A stretch of DNA of 7,740 bases from Patescibacteria group bacterium (GTDB lineage Bacteria; Patescibacteriota; Patescibacteriia; JAACEG01; JAGUWE01), in the NCBI GenBank assembly GCA_020062525.1, contig JAGUWE010000040.1, positions 1 to 7,740 on the forward strand, in the 5' to 3' direction. Positions 1-5,609 of the stretch are shown piece after piece (position 1 is the stretch's first letter; each line of letters opens with the position of its first letter). The position numbers were made by a program, and so were the translations under genes. The notes below the pieces were generated by a model that was not told where the DNA came from, made no database searches, and saw nothing but the letters and a program-made list of their open reading frames with translations.

Positions 1-1
1 A

Positions 2-718
2 GGTGACACGACAGCCAAGATCGGCGAATATATTAAGGCGTTTTATGTTTTTGGCATTAGCTCTTTGGCGATTCTTTCAGTGGTGATGATTGCCTGGGGT
101 GGGATTACTTGGCTGACTGCCGGCGGCAGCGCGGAAAAAGTCGGCACAGCCAAAACCCGCATCTTAGGTGCCCTGGGCGGCTTGGCCTTAGGCTTAGTTT
201 CCTATGTCATTTTACAAACCGTTAATCCAGATTTGGTGAATTTTAGGATAACAAGCATAACGCCGGTAAAACAAGGAGGATGTTGTTCATATCAAGAGAG
301 TGGTGTTTATAAAGCTGATTATTTATCACAAGAAAATTGTAGTAAAAAAAGTGGAAGTTATGATAAAAATAAAATTGTTAGTGTGAGTAAGGGTAGATGT
401 GTATCTGGACAACCACAGGATCTCGGTGTTTGCGGAGGACTGTATTTATGTCCCGATTATCCCAGGCAGTATTGTATTAATAATCGCTGTTGGGATGGGT
501 CTGAGATAGGTATGCCCTGCAGTGTACCTTGGGGACAATTTTGTAAGAATGGGTTAGTTTGTGTAGAAGGATTAGCAGAAAAAAAAGGTGTTTGTCGTGA
601 AGGATATGATGGTGACCCATGCTGTTCAAATGAAGATTGTCCTATAAGTAAAAATAAAAAATGTTCTAGACGTGCTGTGGAAGACTGTTTTAACCCAACT
701 TTTTTTAAATGTCAATAA
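2..718 (+). CDS. Pilin-like TrbC/VirB2-type membrane protein with cysteine-rich C-terminal domain, 5' partial
   Basis: The reading frame is open from base 2, so the true start lies before the window; the first possible start inside it, a TTG at 65, falls inside the first membrane helix and is not a real start. What is seen: two hydrophobic helices (about 36-110 and 160-225) joined by the loop WLTAGGSAEKVGTAKTRI, ending in the segment YVILQTVNPDLVNF. That layout matches the small two-helix pilin-like proteins related to VirB2/TrbC that are common in Patescibacteria. From 281 onward the protein changes character: about 145 residues contain 18 cysteines, with GMPC..C..GLVC and GDPCC..DC..KC modules that suggest an exported, disulfide-bonded domain. 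The DNA also becomes clearly AT-richer from about 240. By family the helices would sit in the cytoplasmic membrane or a pilus-like fibre; the role of the C-terminal domain is unknown. An ordinary membrane-anchored secreted protein is also possible. Confidence 0.8.
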   Translation, partial: GDTTAKIGEYIKAFYVFGISSLAILSVVMIAWGGITWLTAGGSAEKVGTAKTRILGALGGLALGLVSYVILQTVNPDLVNFRITSITPVKQGGCCSYQESGVYKADYLSQENCSKKSGSYDKNKIVSVSKGRCVSGQPQDLGVCGGLYLCPDYPRQYCINNRCWDGSEIGMPCSVPWGQFCKNGLVCVEGLAEKKGVCREGYDGDPCCSNEDCPISKNKKCSRRAVEDCFNPTFFKCQ

Positions 719-736
719 TTTTCAGTAGTTATAAGT

Positions 737-859
737 ATGCCGAACAAGACAGTTGCCAAACAAAAATCTAAACTCCTTCTTTCTCCCGGCCATCGGGCTT
801 GCGCGGGCTGTCAAACAAAAAACCCGCTTATTTTAGCGAGATTGATAAAAATAATTTAA
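737..859 (+). pseudogene. Relic 1: truncated porB 5' end (first ~25 codons)
   Basis: An ATG at 737 opens a 40-codon frame that reads MPNKTVAKQKSKLLLSPGHR then ACAGC, and after that unrelated residues to a TAA at 857-859. The portion KLLLSPGHRACAGC matches the N-terminus of the intact porB at 2637, including the first two iron-sulfur cysteines. Similarity stops at about 811, where the sequence of a minus-strand terminator begins. Bases 768-800 differ from relic 2 (1235-1267) at one position and from intact porB (2656-2688) at five. The first codons differ from both other copies, so this is not a simple recent tandem duplication. It starts 18 bases after the pilin-like gene, where a complete porB presumably once began. 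It could still make a 40-residue peptide, but nothing suggests a function. Confidence 0.8.
817..840 (-). terminator. Rho-independent terminator for the small coiled-coil gene
   Basis: Read on the minus strand, CTCGCT and AGCGGG form a six-pair stem (one G-T pair) around the loop AAAATA, followed directly by TTTTTT. It lies about 30 bases beyond the TAA at 871-873 of the restored leftward gene, the expected place for its terminator. It begins just after the point where relic 1 stops resembling porB, so it marks the left end of the inserted segment. Confidence 0.65.
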
Positions 860-870
860 TTTTCTAAATT

Positions 871-1126
871 TTATCTTTTTACAGTCTTGACACCAACTTT
901 TCTTTCAAGAAACTCAACTCTTTTCTGCAGTTCCACTAATTCAAAACGATAAGGCCACATTGTCTAGGCGCAATTTAATTTCTTCTTGACCTCTTTCCAG
1001 AGTTTCTAGCCGATTTTCCATAGTTCCTAGCCGATTTTCTACTTTATCAAATCGTTTATCAACAGCGTCAAAACCCTCTTTAACCATTATTGCTAAATCA
1101 TCAATTGTAGTTTCTCTTTTTTCCAT
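871..1126 (-). pseudogene. Small coiled-coil protein gene with a single-base frameshift
   Basis: The gene reads leftward from an ATG at 1126. The open frame gives 61 residues ending NVALSF with a stop at 941-943. If one extra base near 950-952 is removed (minus strand GCCTTATCG read as GCCTATCG), the frame continues RLDNVA-YRFELVELQKRVEFLERK and on to a TAA at 871-873, an 84-residue protein. The continuation keeps the heptad pattern, which argues that it is the original 3' end. The N-terminus TIDDLAIMVKEGFDAVDKRF is typical of small coiled-coil proteins that are abundant in Patescibacteria; their function is not known. The protein is probably cytosolic, with no signal peptide or membrane helix. 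No Shine-Dalgarno site precedes the ATG. It has its own promoter and terminator, so it is an independent one-gene unit. The frameshift may be real decay or an assembly error. Confidence 0.75.
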
Positions 1127-1142
1127 AAGAATAGCTTTATTA

Positions 1143-1182
1143 AGTATAATTAAAGGATAAATGATAAAAATTAAGCTGTCAA
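1143..1182 (-). promoter_or_regulatory. Sigma-70-type promoter of the small coiled-coil gene
   Basis: On the minus strand there is TTGACA (complement of 1177-1182), a 17-base spacer, then TATCCT (complement of 1154-1159). A second -10-like TATACT is the complement of 1143-1148. With the first pair, transcription would start about 20 bases before the ATG at 1126. A perfect -35 and ideal spacing make this convincing; which -10 box is used is uncertain. Confidence 0.6.
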
Positions 1183-1203
1183 GTTTTTGCTAAAATGAAA
1201 AAT

Positions 1204-1209
1204 TATAAT
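1204..1209 (+). promoter_or_regulatory. TATAAT box just before relic 2, possible leaderless start
   Basis: A perfect TATAAT ends six bases before the relic 2 ATG at 1216, so transcription would begin at or next to the start codon and give a leaderless message. The matching -35 region is poor (about AAGTTT at 1181-1186), so the call rests on the -10 box alone in an AT-rich stretch. If real, it would be the former promoter of porB before the ATPase cassette came in, back to back with the leftward promoter. Confidence 0.35.
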
Positions 1210-1215
1210 AAATTT

Positions 1216-1326
1216 ATGCCCCAAGAGACAAAGCCTAAACTCCTTTTTTCTCCCGGCCATCGGGCTTTATCATTTTATTTTAACCCCTTGACAAGGATTC
1301 CAATATTATTTACACTGAAAATGTAA
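1216..1326 (+). pseudogene. Relic 2: truncated porB 5' end (first ~17 codons)
   Basis: The ATG at 1216 opens MPQETKPKLLFSPGHRA, which matches intact porB (MPQYLKPKFFLSPGHRACAG) without a gap. After the Ala codon and one more base (1267) the similarity stops and the frame runs through the promoter of the next gene to a TAA at 1324-1326. The break falls within about 45 bases of the equivalent point in relic 1, although the two relics come from different porB alleles. It marks the boundary between the small coiled-coil cassette and the ATPase cassette. Confidence 0.8.
1288..1316 (+). promoter_or_regulatory. Strong sigma-70-type promoter of the ATPase gene
   Basis: TTGACA at 1288-1293, a 17-base spacer and TACACT at 1311-1316 form a near-consensus promoter starting about 20 bases after relic 2 breaks off. 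Transcription would start near 1323, giving a leader of about 40 bases with no Shine-Dalgarno site before the ATG at 1366. The -10 box lies inside a palindrome (1305-1331), so repression at this site is likely. Confidence 0.7.
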
Positions 1327-1331
1327 ATAAT
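1305..1331 (+). promoter_or_regulatory. Palindromic operator overlapping the ATPase -10 box
   Basis: ATTATTTACA (1305-1314) and TGTAAATAAT (1322-1331) are perfect 10-base inverted repeats with a 7-base centre that contains the end of the -10 box. A third half-site, TGTAAATAA, lies at 1354-1362, just before the start codon. A dimeric repressor on this palindrome would block RNA polymerase. The ATPase has a winged-helix-like region and could be that repressor, but this is inference. A transcript hairpin is a weaker alternative because the arms are nearly all A/T. Confidence 0.6.
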
Positions 1332-1365
1332 TTTATATTAATAACATTATCAATGTAAATAAATT

Positions 1366-2622
1366 ATGATAAACATTAATCAGTTAGAAAATGTTGTTGC
1401 CGATCAGCTCGAGGTATTTAAAAGAAAAGAAACGGGAGTGCTTCGCGAAATTGATTTTACTAAGCATCTAAAAACTAGACAAATAACTGTTATTTCTGGC
1501 ATTAGAAGAAGCGGAAAATCAACTTTATTAGCTCAATTTGCCAAAAAATTGAAAGATTTTTATTATATTGGTTTTGATGATGAAAGATTGATTAATTTTA
1601 AAATTGAGGATTTTAACAATTTAATGTTGGTTTTTAGAAAGATGTACAAAGCAAAGACAATCTTTATTGACGAGGTGCAAGATATTAATAAATGGGAACT
1701 ATTTGTCAGACGGCTGTATGAAGAGAGCTATAAAATATTTGTCACTGGTTCTAATGCCAAGCTTTTAAGTTCGGAATTAGCTACCAGATTGACCGGACGG
1801 TATTTCAAGATAGAATTGTACCCCTTTTCTTTTAGGGAATTTTTGAGATTTAAAAAAATCAATTACCACGCAAAAGATACAGAAACTAAAAGTTTGATCT
1901 TGAAAAATTTTGATCTTTATTTAAAAGAGGGCGGTTTTCCTGAATTGGTCAAATATCAAGATAATGAATTTGTCAAAAGAATTTATGAAGATGTGATTTA
2001 CAAAGACTTACTTGTTCGTTTTAAAATTAAGGAAGAAAAAAATTTTAAGCAACTGGCCAATTATTTATTTACTAATTTTACTCAAAAGATAAGTTATCAT
2101 TCTTTAAAGCATACCCTGGGTTTTAAAAGTATTACTTCGGTTAAAAATTATATTGAGTTTATGCAGGAAAGTTATTTACTATTTGAACTTTTTAAATATG
2201 ATTATTCTCTAAAAAAACAATATGTTTCAGATAAAAAGGTCTATGTAATTGACAACGGCATGAGAAATGTTACAGCTTTTTCTTTTTCCGAGGATACTGG
2301 GAAAATGCTGGAAAACTTGGTTTTTCTTGAGCTAAAAAGAAGAGAGAAAGAAATTTATTATTACAAAAATAAAAAAGAAGTTGATTTTATTATTAAAGAA
2401 AAAAATAAAATTATTTATTTAATTCAAGCAACAGATTTCTTGGATAAAAAGAATGAACAAAGAGAAATTGAGGGGCTCAATGAGGCAATGAAGGAATTTA
2501 AGTTAAAAAATAGTTTAATAATCACTAAAAATCAGGAGGGGGAAAAGAGAATTAAGAGCAAGGTTATAGAAATTATTCCTGCCTGGAAGTGGTTATTAGG
2601 AGATGAAAAAAATTTGATTTAG
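1366..2622 (+). CDS. AAA_14 / DUF4143 family ATPase
   Basis: A 418-residue protein of the AAA_14-DUF4143 type, close to the usual length for the family. Visible motifs are Walker A GIRRSGKST (residues 45-53), Walker B IFIDE (99-103), a sensor-1-like VTGSN (126-130) and the arginine-containing LTGRY (142-146) followed by ELYPFSFREF. Residues about 225-275 fit a winged helix. The C-terminal part has E316/E322, the D of KEVDF (340) and IQA (353-355), recalling the PD-(D/E)XK-like fold; the usual catalytic lysine position is Q354 here, so nuclease activity is doubtful. These proteins are numerous and mobile in Patescibacteria and archaea, and their role is mostly unknown; links to toxin-antitoxin-like or defence functions have been proposed but not settled. 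The start at 1366 follows a matching promoter and leader. The gene is markedly AT-richer than porB 14 bases downstream, consistent with transfer as a cassette. Confidence 0.85.
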   Translation: MININQLENVVADQLEVFKRKETGVLREIDFTKHLKTRQITVISGIRRSGKSTLLAQFAKKLKDFYYIGFDDERLINFKIEDFNNLMLVFRKMYKAKTIFIDEVQDINKWELFVRRLYEESYKIFVTGSNAKLLSSELATRLTGRYFKIELYPFSFREFLRFKKINYHAKDTETKSLILKNFDLYLKEGGFPELVKYQDNEFVKRIYEDVIYKDLLVRFKIKEEKNFKQLANYLFTNFTQKISYHSLKHTLGFKSITSVKNYIEFMQESYLLFELFKYDYSLKKQYVSDKKVYVIDNGMRNVTAFSFSEDTGKMLENLVFLELKRREKEIYYYKNKKEVDFIIKEKNKIIYLIQATDFLDKKNEQREIEGLNEAMKEFKLKNSLIITKNQEGEKRIKSKVIEIIPAWKWLLGDEKNLI

Positions 2623-2636
2623 TTTTTTATCTTATT

Positions 2637-3542
2637 ATGCCTCAATATTTAAAACCTAAATTTTTTCTTTCTCCTGGCCATCGCGCTTGCGCTGGTTGTG
2701 GCCAACTTTTAGCTGCCAGAATTGTGGCGGATACTTTGGGACCCGAAACAATTATGGCAACAGCCACGGGTTGCTTGGAAGTAACTACCACACCTTATCC
2801 TGAGACCGCCTGGGGAATGCCTTGGATCCATTCATTGTTTGAAAACGCGGCAGCCGTGGCCTCGGGAATTTATGCCGCGCTTAAAACCAAGGGCTTAGAG
2901 AAGAAGGTTAAAGTCGTGGCCCAAGGCGGAGACGGCGGAACCTATGACATTGGCTTTGGCCTTATTTCTGGCATGTGGGAACGCGGCGAAGATATTTTGT
3001 ATATTTGTTATGACAACGAGGCCTATATGAATACCGGGGTGCAAGCCAGTGGAGCTACCCCGACTTTTACCCACACGACCACTACGCCGGCCGGTAAAGT
3101 TTCTTTAGGAGAAAAACAAAATAAAAAAGATCTGCCGGCTATTGCTATGGCTCACGGTCTTTCTTATGTAGCTACAGCCACTGTCGGCTTTCCTTTGGAC
3201 ATTGCCGCCAAAGTTAAAAAAGCTTTTACTTTTGCCGGCCCGAAATATCTTCAGATTTTAGTGCCTTGCGTGCCGGGTTGGGGCTATGAAACTAATCTGA
3301 CAATTAAACTTGGTCGCCTTGCGCAACAAACCGGGCTTTGGCCGGTCTTTGAGGCCGAGTCCGGTAAAATTACTAAAGTAATGAAAGTGCCAACAAATCC
3401 TCCCAAAGTTGAAGAATATCTGAGACCACAAAAAAGATACGCCCATCTTTTTGAAAATGAGCCGGGTCGTCAAGCAATGGCGGAAATTCAAAAATTAGCT
3501 GATTGGAAAATAGAAAAATTTGGCTTAAGCCATAAAACTTGA
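2637..3542 (+). CDS. porB: Pyruvate:ferredoxin oxidoreductase, beta subunit
   Basis: A 301-residue complete beta subunit of the 2-oxoacid:ferredoxin oxidoreductase family; TGCLEVTTTPYPETAWGMPW and the overall pattern fit the pyruvate-type enzyme best. It converts pyruvate and CoA to acetyl-CoA and CO2 in the cytosol and reduces ferredoxin. The thiamine-diphosphate and magnesium motif is GGDGGTYDIGF (97-107) with YDNEAYMNTGVQ (125-136). The four expected [4Fe-4S] ligands are present: C18 and C21 (SPGHRACAGCG), C46 and C211. The gene is intact and full length. No alpha, gamma or delta subunit lies in the window. It begins 14 bases after the ATPase stop, with no Shine-Dalgarno site and no clear promoter of its own, so it may be read from the ATPase promoter. 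Its first ~17 codons are repeated twice upstream (737, 1216), so its present 5' end may be younger than the rest. Confidence 0.93.
   Translation: MPQYLKPKFFLSPGHRACAGCGQLLAARIVADTLGPETIMATATGCLEVTTTPYPETAWGMPWIHSLFENAAAVASGIYAALKTKGLEKKVKVVAQGGDGGTYDIGFGLISGMWERGEDILYICYDNEAYMNTGVQASGATPTFTHTTTTPAGKVSLGEKQNKKDLPAIAMAHGLSYVATATVGFPLDIAAKVKKAFTFAGPKYLQILVPCVPGWGYETNLTIKLGRLAQQTGLWPVFEAESGKITKVMKVPTNPPKVEEYLRPQKRYAHLFENEPGRQAMAEIQKLADWKIEKFGLSHKT
2656..2688 (+). repeat. Third copy of the porB 5' repeat, possible insertion site
   Basis: These 33 bases encode PKFFLSPGHRA of porB and match 768-800 and 1235-1267 (five differences from the first, all others identical in position; the two upstream copies differ from each other at one base). 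All three are in direct orientation, 467 and 1421 bases apart, and frame the two accessory genes. The most conserved stretch is the part that encodes SPGHR. This is the candidate core at which insertions recombined. Confidence 0.6.
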
Positions 3543-3566
3543 CAACAAAATTTAAATTATTAAAAT
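3539..3566 (+). promoter_or_regulatory. Sigma-70-type promoter of the ABC operon, overlapping the porB stop
   Basis: TTGACA at 3539-3544 contains the porB TGA stop (3540-3542); a 16-base spacer leads to TAAAAT at 3561-3566. Transcription would start near 3573 and leave a leader of about 75 bases before the ATG at 3648. No terminator hairpin is seen after porB, so read-through from porB into the ABC genes is also possible. Confidence 0.5.
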
Positions 3567-3610
3567 AGTAAGTGCTATCCAATTGTGTCAATTTTTTAAT
3601 TTTGAATTGT

Positions 3611-3638
3611 CATTTTGATTTTTGCATTTTGATTTTTG
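3611..3638 (+). repeat. Perfect 14-bp tandem repeat in the ABC operon leader
   Basis: CATTTTGATTTTTG occurs twice without a gap (3611-3624 and 3625-3638), followed by a partial third unit. It fills the zone just upstream of the ATG at 3648, where no Shine-Dalgarno site is seen. Similar A/T-rich CAAAAATCAAAATG-type repeats recur between genes in many uncultured bacteria; that comparison is from memory. Confidence 0.6.
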
Positions 3639-3647
3639 ATTTTATTT

Positions 3648-4580
3648 ATGATTTCTGTTAAAAATCTGACTAAAAAATTCGGCCAGCATTTAGTTTTAGA
3701 TAATATTAGTTTCTCGGTCCACCAAGGTGAAGTGGTGGGCTTTTTGGGCCCTAATGCGGCCGGCAAAACAACGACCATGCGGATTATTACCGGACTACTG
3801 GCGCCAACTAGCGGCAGTGTTAAAGTGGGTGAAGTTGATGTTTCAGATGATTCCTTGACAGTCAGAAAAAAAATTGGTTATTTAGCTGAAAATTGTCCAC
3901 TTTATGACGAAATGAAGGTCTTTGAATTTTTGGGCTTTATTGCCGAGATTCGTGGCATTCAAAAAGAAAAAATCAACGAGAGAATTAAGGAAATGATCAA
4001 AATCTGTGGCCTAGAAAAAGTAATTAATCAACCCATCAGTGAACTTTCTAAGGGTTATCGTCAACGAGTCGGCTTGGCCCAAACAATGATTCATAACCCA
4101 GAAATTTTGATTTTAGATGAACCAACTTCCGGCTTAGATCCCAATCAGATTGCTGAAATCCGAACTTTAATTAAAAAATTAGGCCGGGATAAAACTGTTA
4201 TCTTAAGCACCCATATTTTACCTGAGGTTCAGGCCACTTGCTCGCGAATAATTATTATTAACGAAGGCAAAATTGTTGGCCAGGGCACGCCTGAAGAACT
4301 TTCTCAAAAAGAAGCGGGCGCAGAAAAAATTTATGTTAAAATCAGAGGGCCAAAAGAAGAAGTTGTCGGGAAATTGCGGGAAATGGAAAATGTAGTCAGA
4401 GTTGATGTTAAAGACAAAGAAGCTTCGGATATTTATGGCTATGAGATTGAGCCAAAAGAAGATATGGATCTTCGTGAATACTTATCGTTGACAGTGATGC
4501 ACAATAATTGGTCTATTTTAGAATTCCGAAAAAAAGTTGCGAGTTTGGAAGAAGTGTTTAGGAAGCTGACAGTAAAGTAA
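3648..4580 (+). CDS. ABC transporter ATP-binding protein, GldA-like
   Basis: The 310-residue cytoplasmic ATPase of an ABC-2 type system. Numbered from the ATG at 3648 it has Walker A GPNAAGKTT (34-42), the Q-loop region IGYLAENCPLYDEM (76-89; this subfamily has Glu where many have Gln), the signature LSKGYRQR (133-140), Walker B with catalytic Glu ILILDEPTSGLD (153-164) and the switch histidine in STHIL (187-191). About 90 residues follow the ATPase core, usual for GldA/CcmA-type ATPases. A TTG at 3636 is in frame, but ATG at 3648 gives the standard ISVKNLTKKFG beginning and keeps the leader repeat outside the gene. It opens the ABC operon and should power the permease at 4705. In Bacteroidota the GldAFG set is needed for gliding; here gliding should not be assumed, and the substrate is unknown. 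Confidence 0.9.
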   Translation: MISVKNLTKKFGQHLVLDNISFSVHQGEVVGFLGPNAAGKTTTMRIITGLLAPTSGSVKVGEVDVSDDSLTVRKKIGYLAENCPLYDEMKVFEFLGFIAEIRGIQKEKINERIKEMIKICGLEKVINQPISELSKGYRQRVGLAQTMIHNPEILILDEPTSGLDPNQIAEIRTLIKKLGRDKTVILSTHILPEVQATCSRIIIINEGKIVGQGTPEELSQKEAGAEKIYVKIRGPKEEVVGKLREMENVVRVDVKDKEASDIYGYEIEPKEDMDLREYLSLTVMHNNWSILEFRKKVASLEEVFRKLTVK

Positions 4581-4590
4581 AATAACAATT

Positions 4591-4687
4591 AATTTCTATA
4601 AGTTTCTATTAGTTTCCATTAGTATCAATTAGTTTTGATTAGTATCAGAAACTCATTGAAACTCGCTTCGCGAAATTAATAGAAATT
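4591..4687 (+). repeat. 10-bp tandem repeats inside a long imperfect inverted repeat
   Basis: Five consecutive decamers of the form AGT(T/A)T(C/T)NATT fill 4601-4650, the last one degenerate. The block also folds back on itself: 4601-4616 is the inverse complement of 4648-4663 at 14 of 16 positions, and AATTTCTAT (4591-4599) is the exact inverse complement of 4679-4687. Between them sits a small CG-rich palindrome, TTCGCGAA (4668-4675). It occupies almost all of the gap between the ATPase and permease genes. It may be a non-autonomous mobile repeat or a processing or partial-termination site within the operon message; the sequence does not decide this. Confidence 0.6.
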
Positions 4688-4704
4688 TATTGTTAAGATT
4701 AAGT

Positions 4705-5424
4705 ATGAAAAACATCTATCTCATCTTTAAAAAAGAATTAGCCAATTATTTTAATTCCGCTATTGCTTATATTTTTATGGTCGTGTTTTTACTGGCGAGT
4801 AGTTGGCTATTTTTTCAAGGTTTCTTTATTGCCGGCCAGGCCTCAATGCGCAGTTACTTTTTTTATTTGCCTTGGATTTTTTTGTTTTTAATGCCGGCCC
4901 TGACAATGAGATTGATTGCCGAAGAAAAAAAGAGCGGGACAATTGAACTGCTTTTGACCTTGCCGATTAAGGATTGGGAAGTGATTTTGGCTAAATTTTT
5001 TTCCGCTTTGGCTTTTTTAGCCGTGATGTTAATTTTGTCTTTGCCAATACCGCTTATTATTTTTCGCCTGGGGACAGTGGTTGATTTGGGCCCCATTGTC
5101 GGCGGTTATTTGGGGTCGCTTCTGGTCGGCGCCGCCTTTTTGGCTTTAGGGCTTTTTATTTCAACTTTAAACAAAAACCAAATTATTTCCTTTGTTTTGG
5201 CCTTGGCTGCTGGTTTTTTCATTTTTATTTTAGGCGTTGATTTTGTCTTGATGAGCATGCCTGGCTTTTTGGCGAAAATTTTAAGTTTCCTCTGTCTGGG
5301 CTCTCATTTTGAAAATATTGCCAAGGGAGTAATTGATACTCGCGATTTAATTTATTATTTTTCTTTTATTTATTTATTTTTATACCTTTCAGAAAAGGCC
5401 TTAGCGGCGAGAAGTTGGAAGTAA
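4705..5424 (+). CDS. ABC-2 type permease, GldF-like
   Basis: A 239-residue integral membrane protein with about six hydrophobic segments (roughly residues 20-42, 53-70, 97-122, 131-157, 162-190 and 215-233). The conserved loop after the second segment, TMRLIAEEKKSGTIELLLTL (67-86), is the ATPase-coupling region typical of GldF-type ABC-2 permeases, and the length is normal for them. It forms the transmembrane channel and should dimerise and pair with the upstream ATPase. I start it at the ATG at 4705 (MKNIYLIFKKELANYF, the usual beginning), not at the in-frame TTG at 4690. No Shine-Dalgarno site is visible. Expression depends on transcription through the repeat block before it; no promoter was found in that gap. 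The substrate is unknown. Confidence 0.88.
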   Translation: MKNIYLIFKKELANYFNSAIAYIFMVVFLLASSWLFFQGFFIAGQASMRSYFFYLPWIFLFLMPALTMRLIAEEKKSGTIELLLTLPIKDWEVILAKFFSALAFLAVMLILSLPIPLIIFRLGTVVDLGPIVGGYLGSLLVGAAFLALGLFISTLNKNQIISFVLALAAGFFIFILGVDFVLMSMPGFLAKILSFLCLGSHFENIAKGVIDTRDLIYYFSFIYLFLYLSEKALAARSWK

Positions 5425-5445
5425 GGTTTTATTTTTTTAGACATT

Positions 5446-5580
5446 GTCATTCTGAGGCGAGCAGCACGAGCCGAAGAATCTCGCGGGAGCGAAGTGACCC
5501 GCGAACACGGGTCGGCCTACGGCCTCCCCTAAGATTGCCACGCCCTCTCCGCCAAGTGGCGGATCGGGCTCGCAATGACA
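5446..5580 (+). repeat. GC-rich MITE-like intergenic element
   Basis: A 135-base element, far richer in G+C than its surroundings, lies in the gap between the permease and the GldG-like gene. It begins TGTCATTCTGAGGCGAGC and ends GGGCTCGCAATGACA; TGTCATT and AATGACA are exact terminal inverted repeats. It contains hairpins such as CCGCCAAGTGGCGG (5549-5562), GCGGG/CCCGC (5483-5502) and GGCCTACGGCC (5514-5524). I recognise TGTCATTCTGAG..GAAGAATCTC and AGATTGCCACGCC..GCAATGACA as halves of a repeat scattered between genes in many bacterial genomes; this copy seems to join both halves. It encodes no protein. In RNA it would fold strongly and could lower expression of the genes behind it. Confidence 0.7.
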
Positions 5581-5609
5581 TCAAATAATAAGTCTGATAT
5601 TTATTTAAT

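Noticed and set aside
782..800. Short palindrome CCCG-GCCAT-CGGG in the repeat core of relics 1 and 2, possible recombinase arms
   Set aside because: It is only four base pairs, comes from Pro-Gly-His-Arg codons, and is absent from the intact copy (CCTGGCCATCGCG), so it cannot be a required site feature.
737..859. Functional small CxxC peptide encoded by relic 1
   Set aside because: Its only conserved part is the porB N-terminus, and the rest reads through the terminator of the opposite gene; decay explains it better.
1305..1331. Rho-independent terminator before the ATPase gene
   Set aside because: The arms are A/T-rich, the T-run after them is short, and the structure overlaps a near-consensus promoter, so an operator fits better.
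3258..3491. Open frame of 77 codons on the minus strand inside porB
   Set aside because: It lies wholly within the well-supported porB frame, has no start signal and no recognisable protein features.
4591..4687. CRISPR-like array from the regular decamers
   Set aside because: Units are 10 bases and directly adjacent with no spacers, and no cas gene is present.
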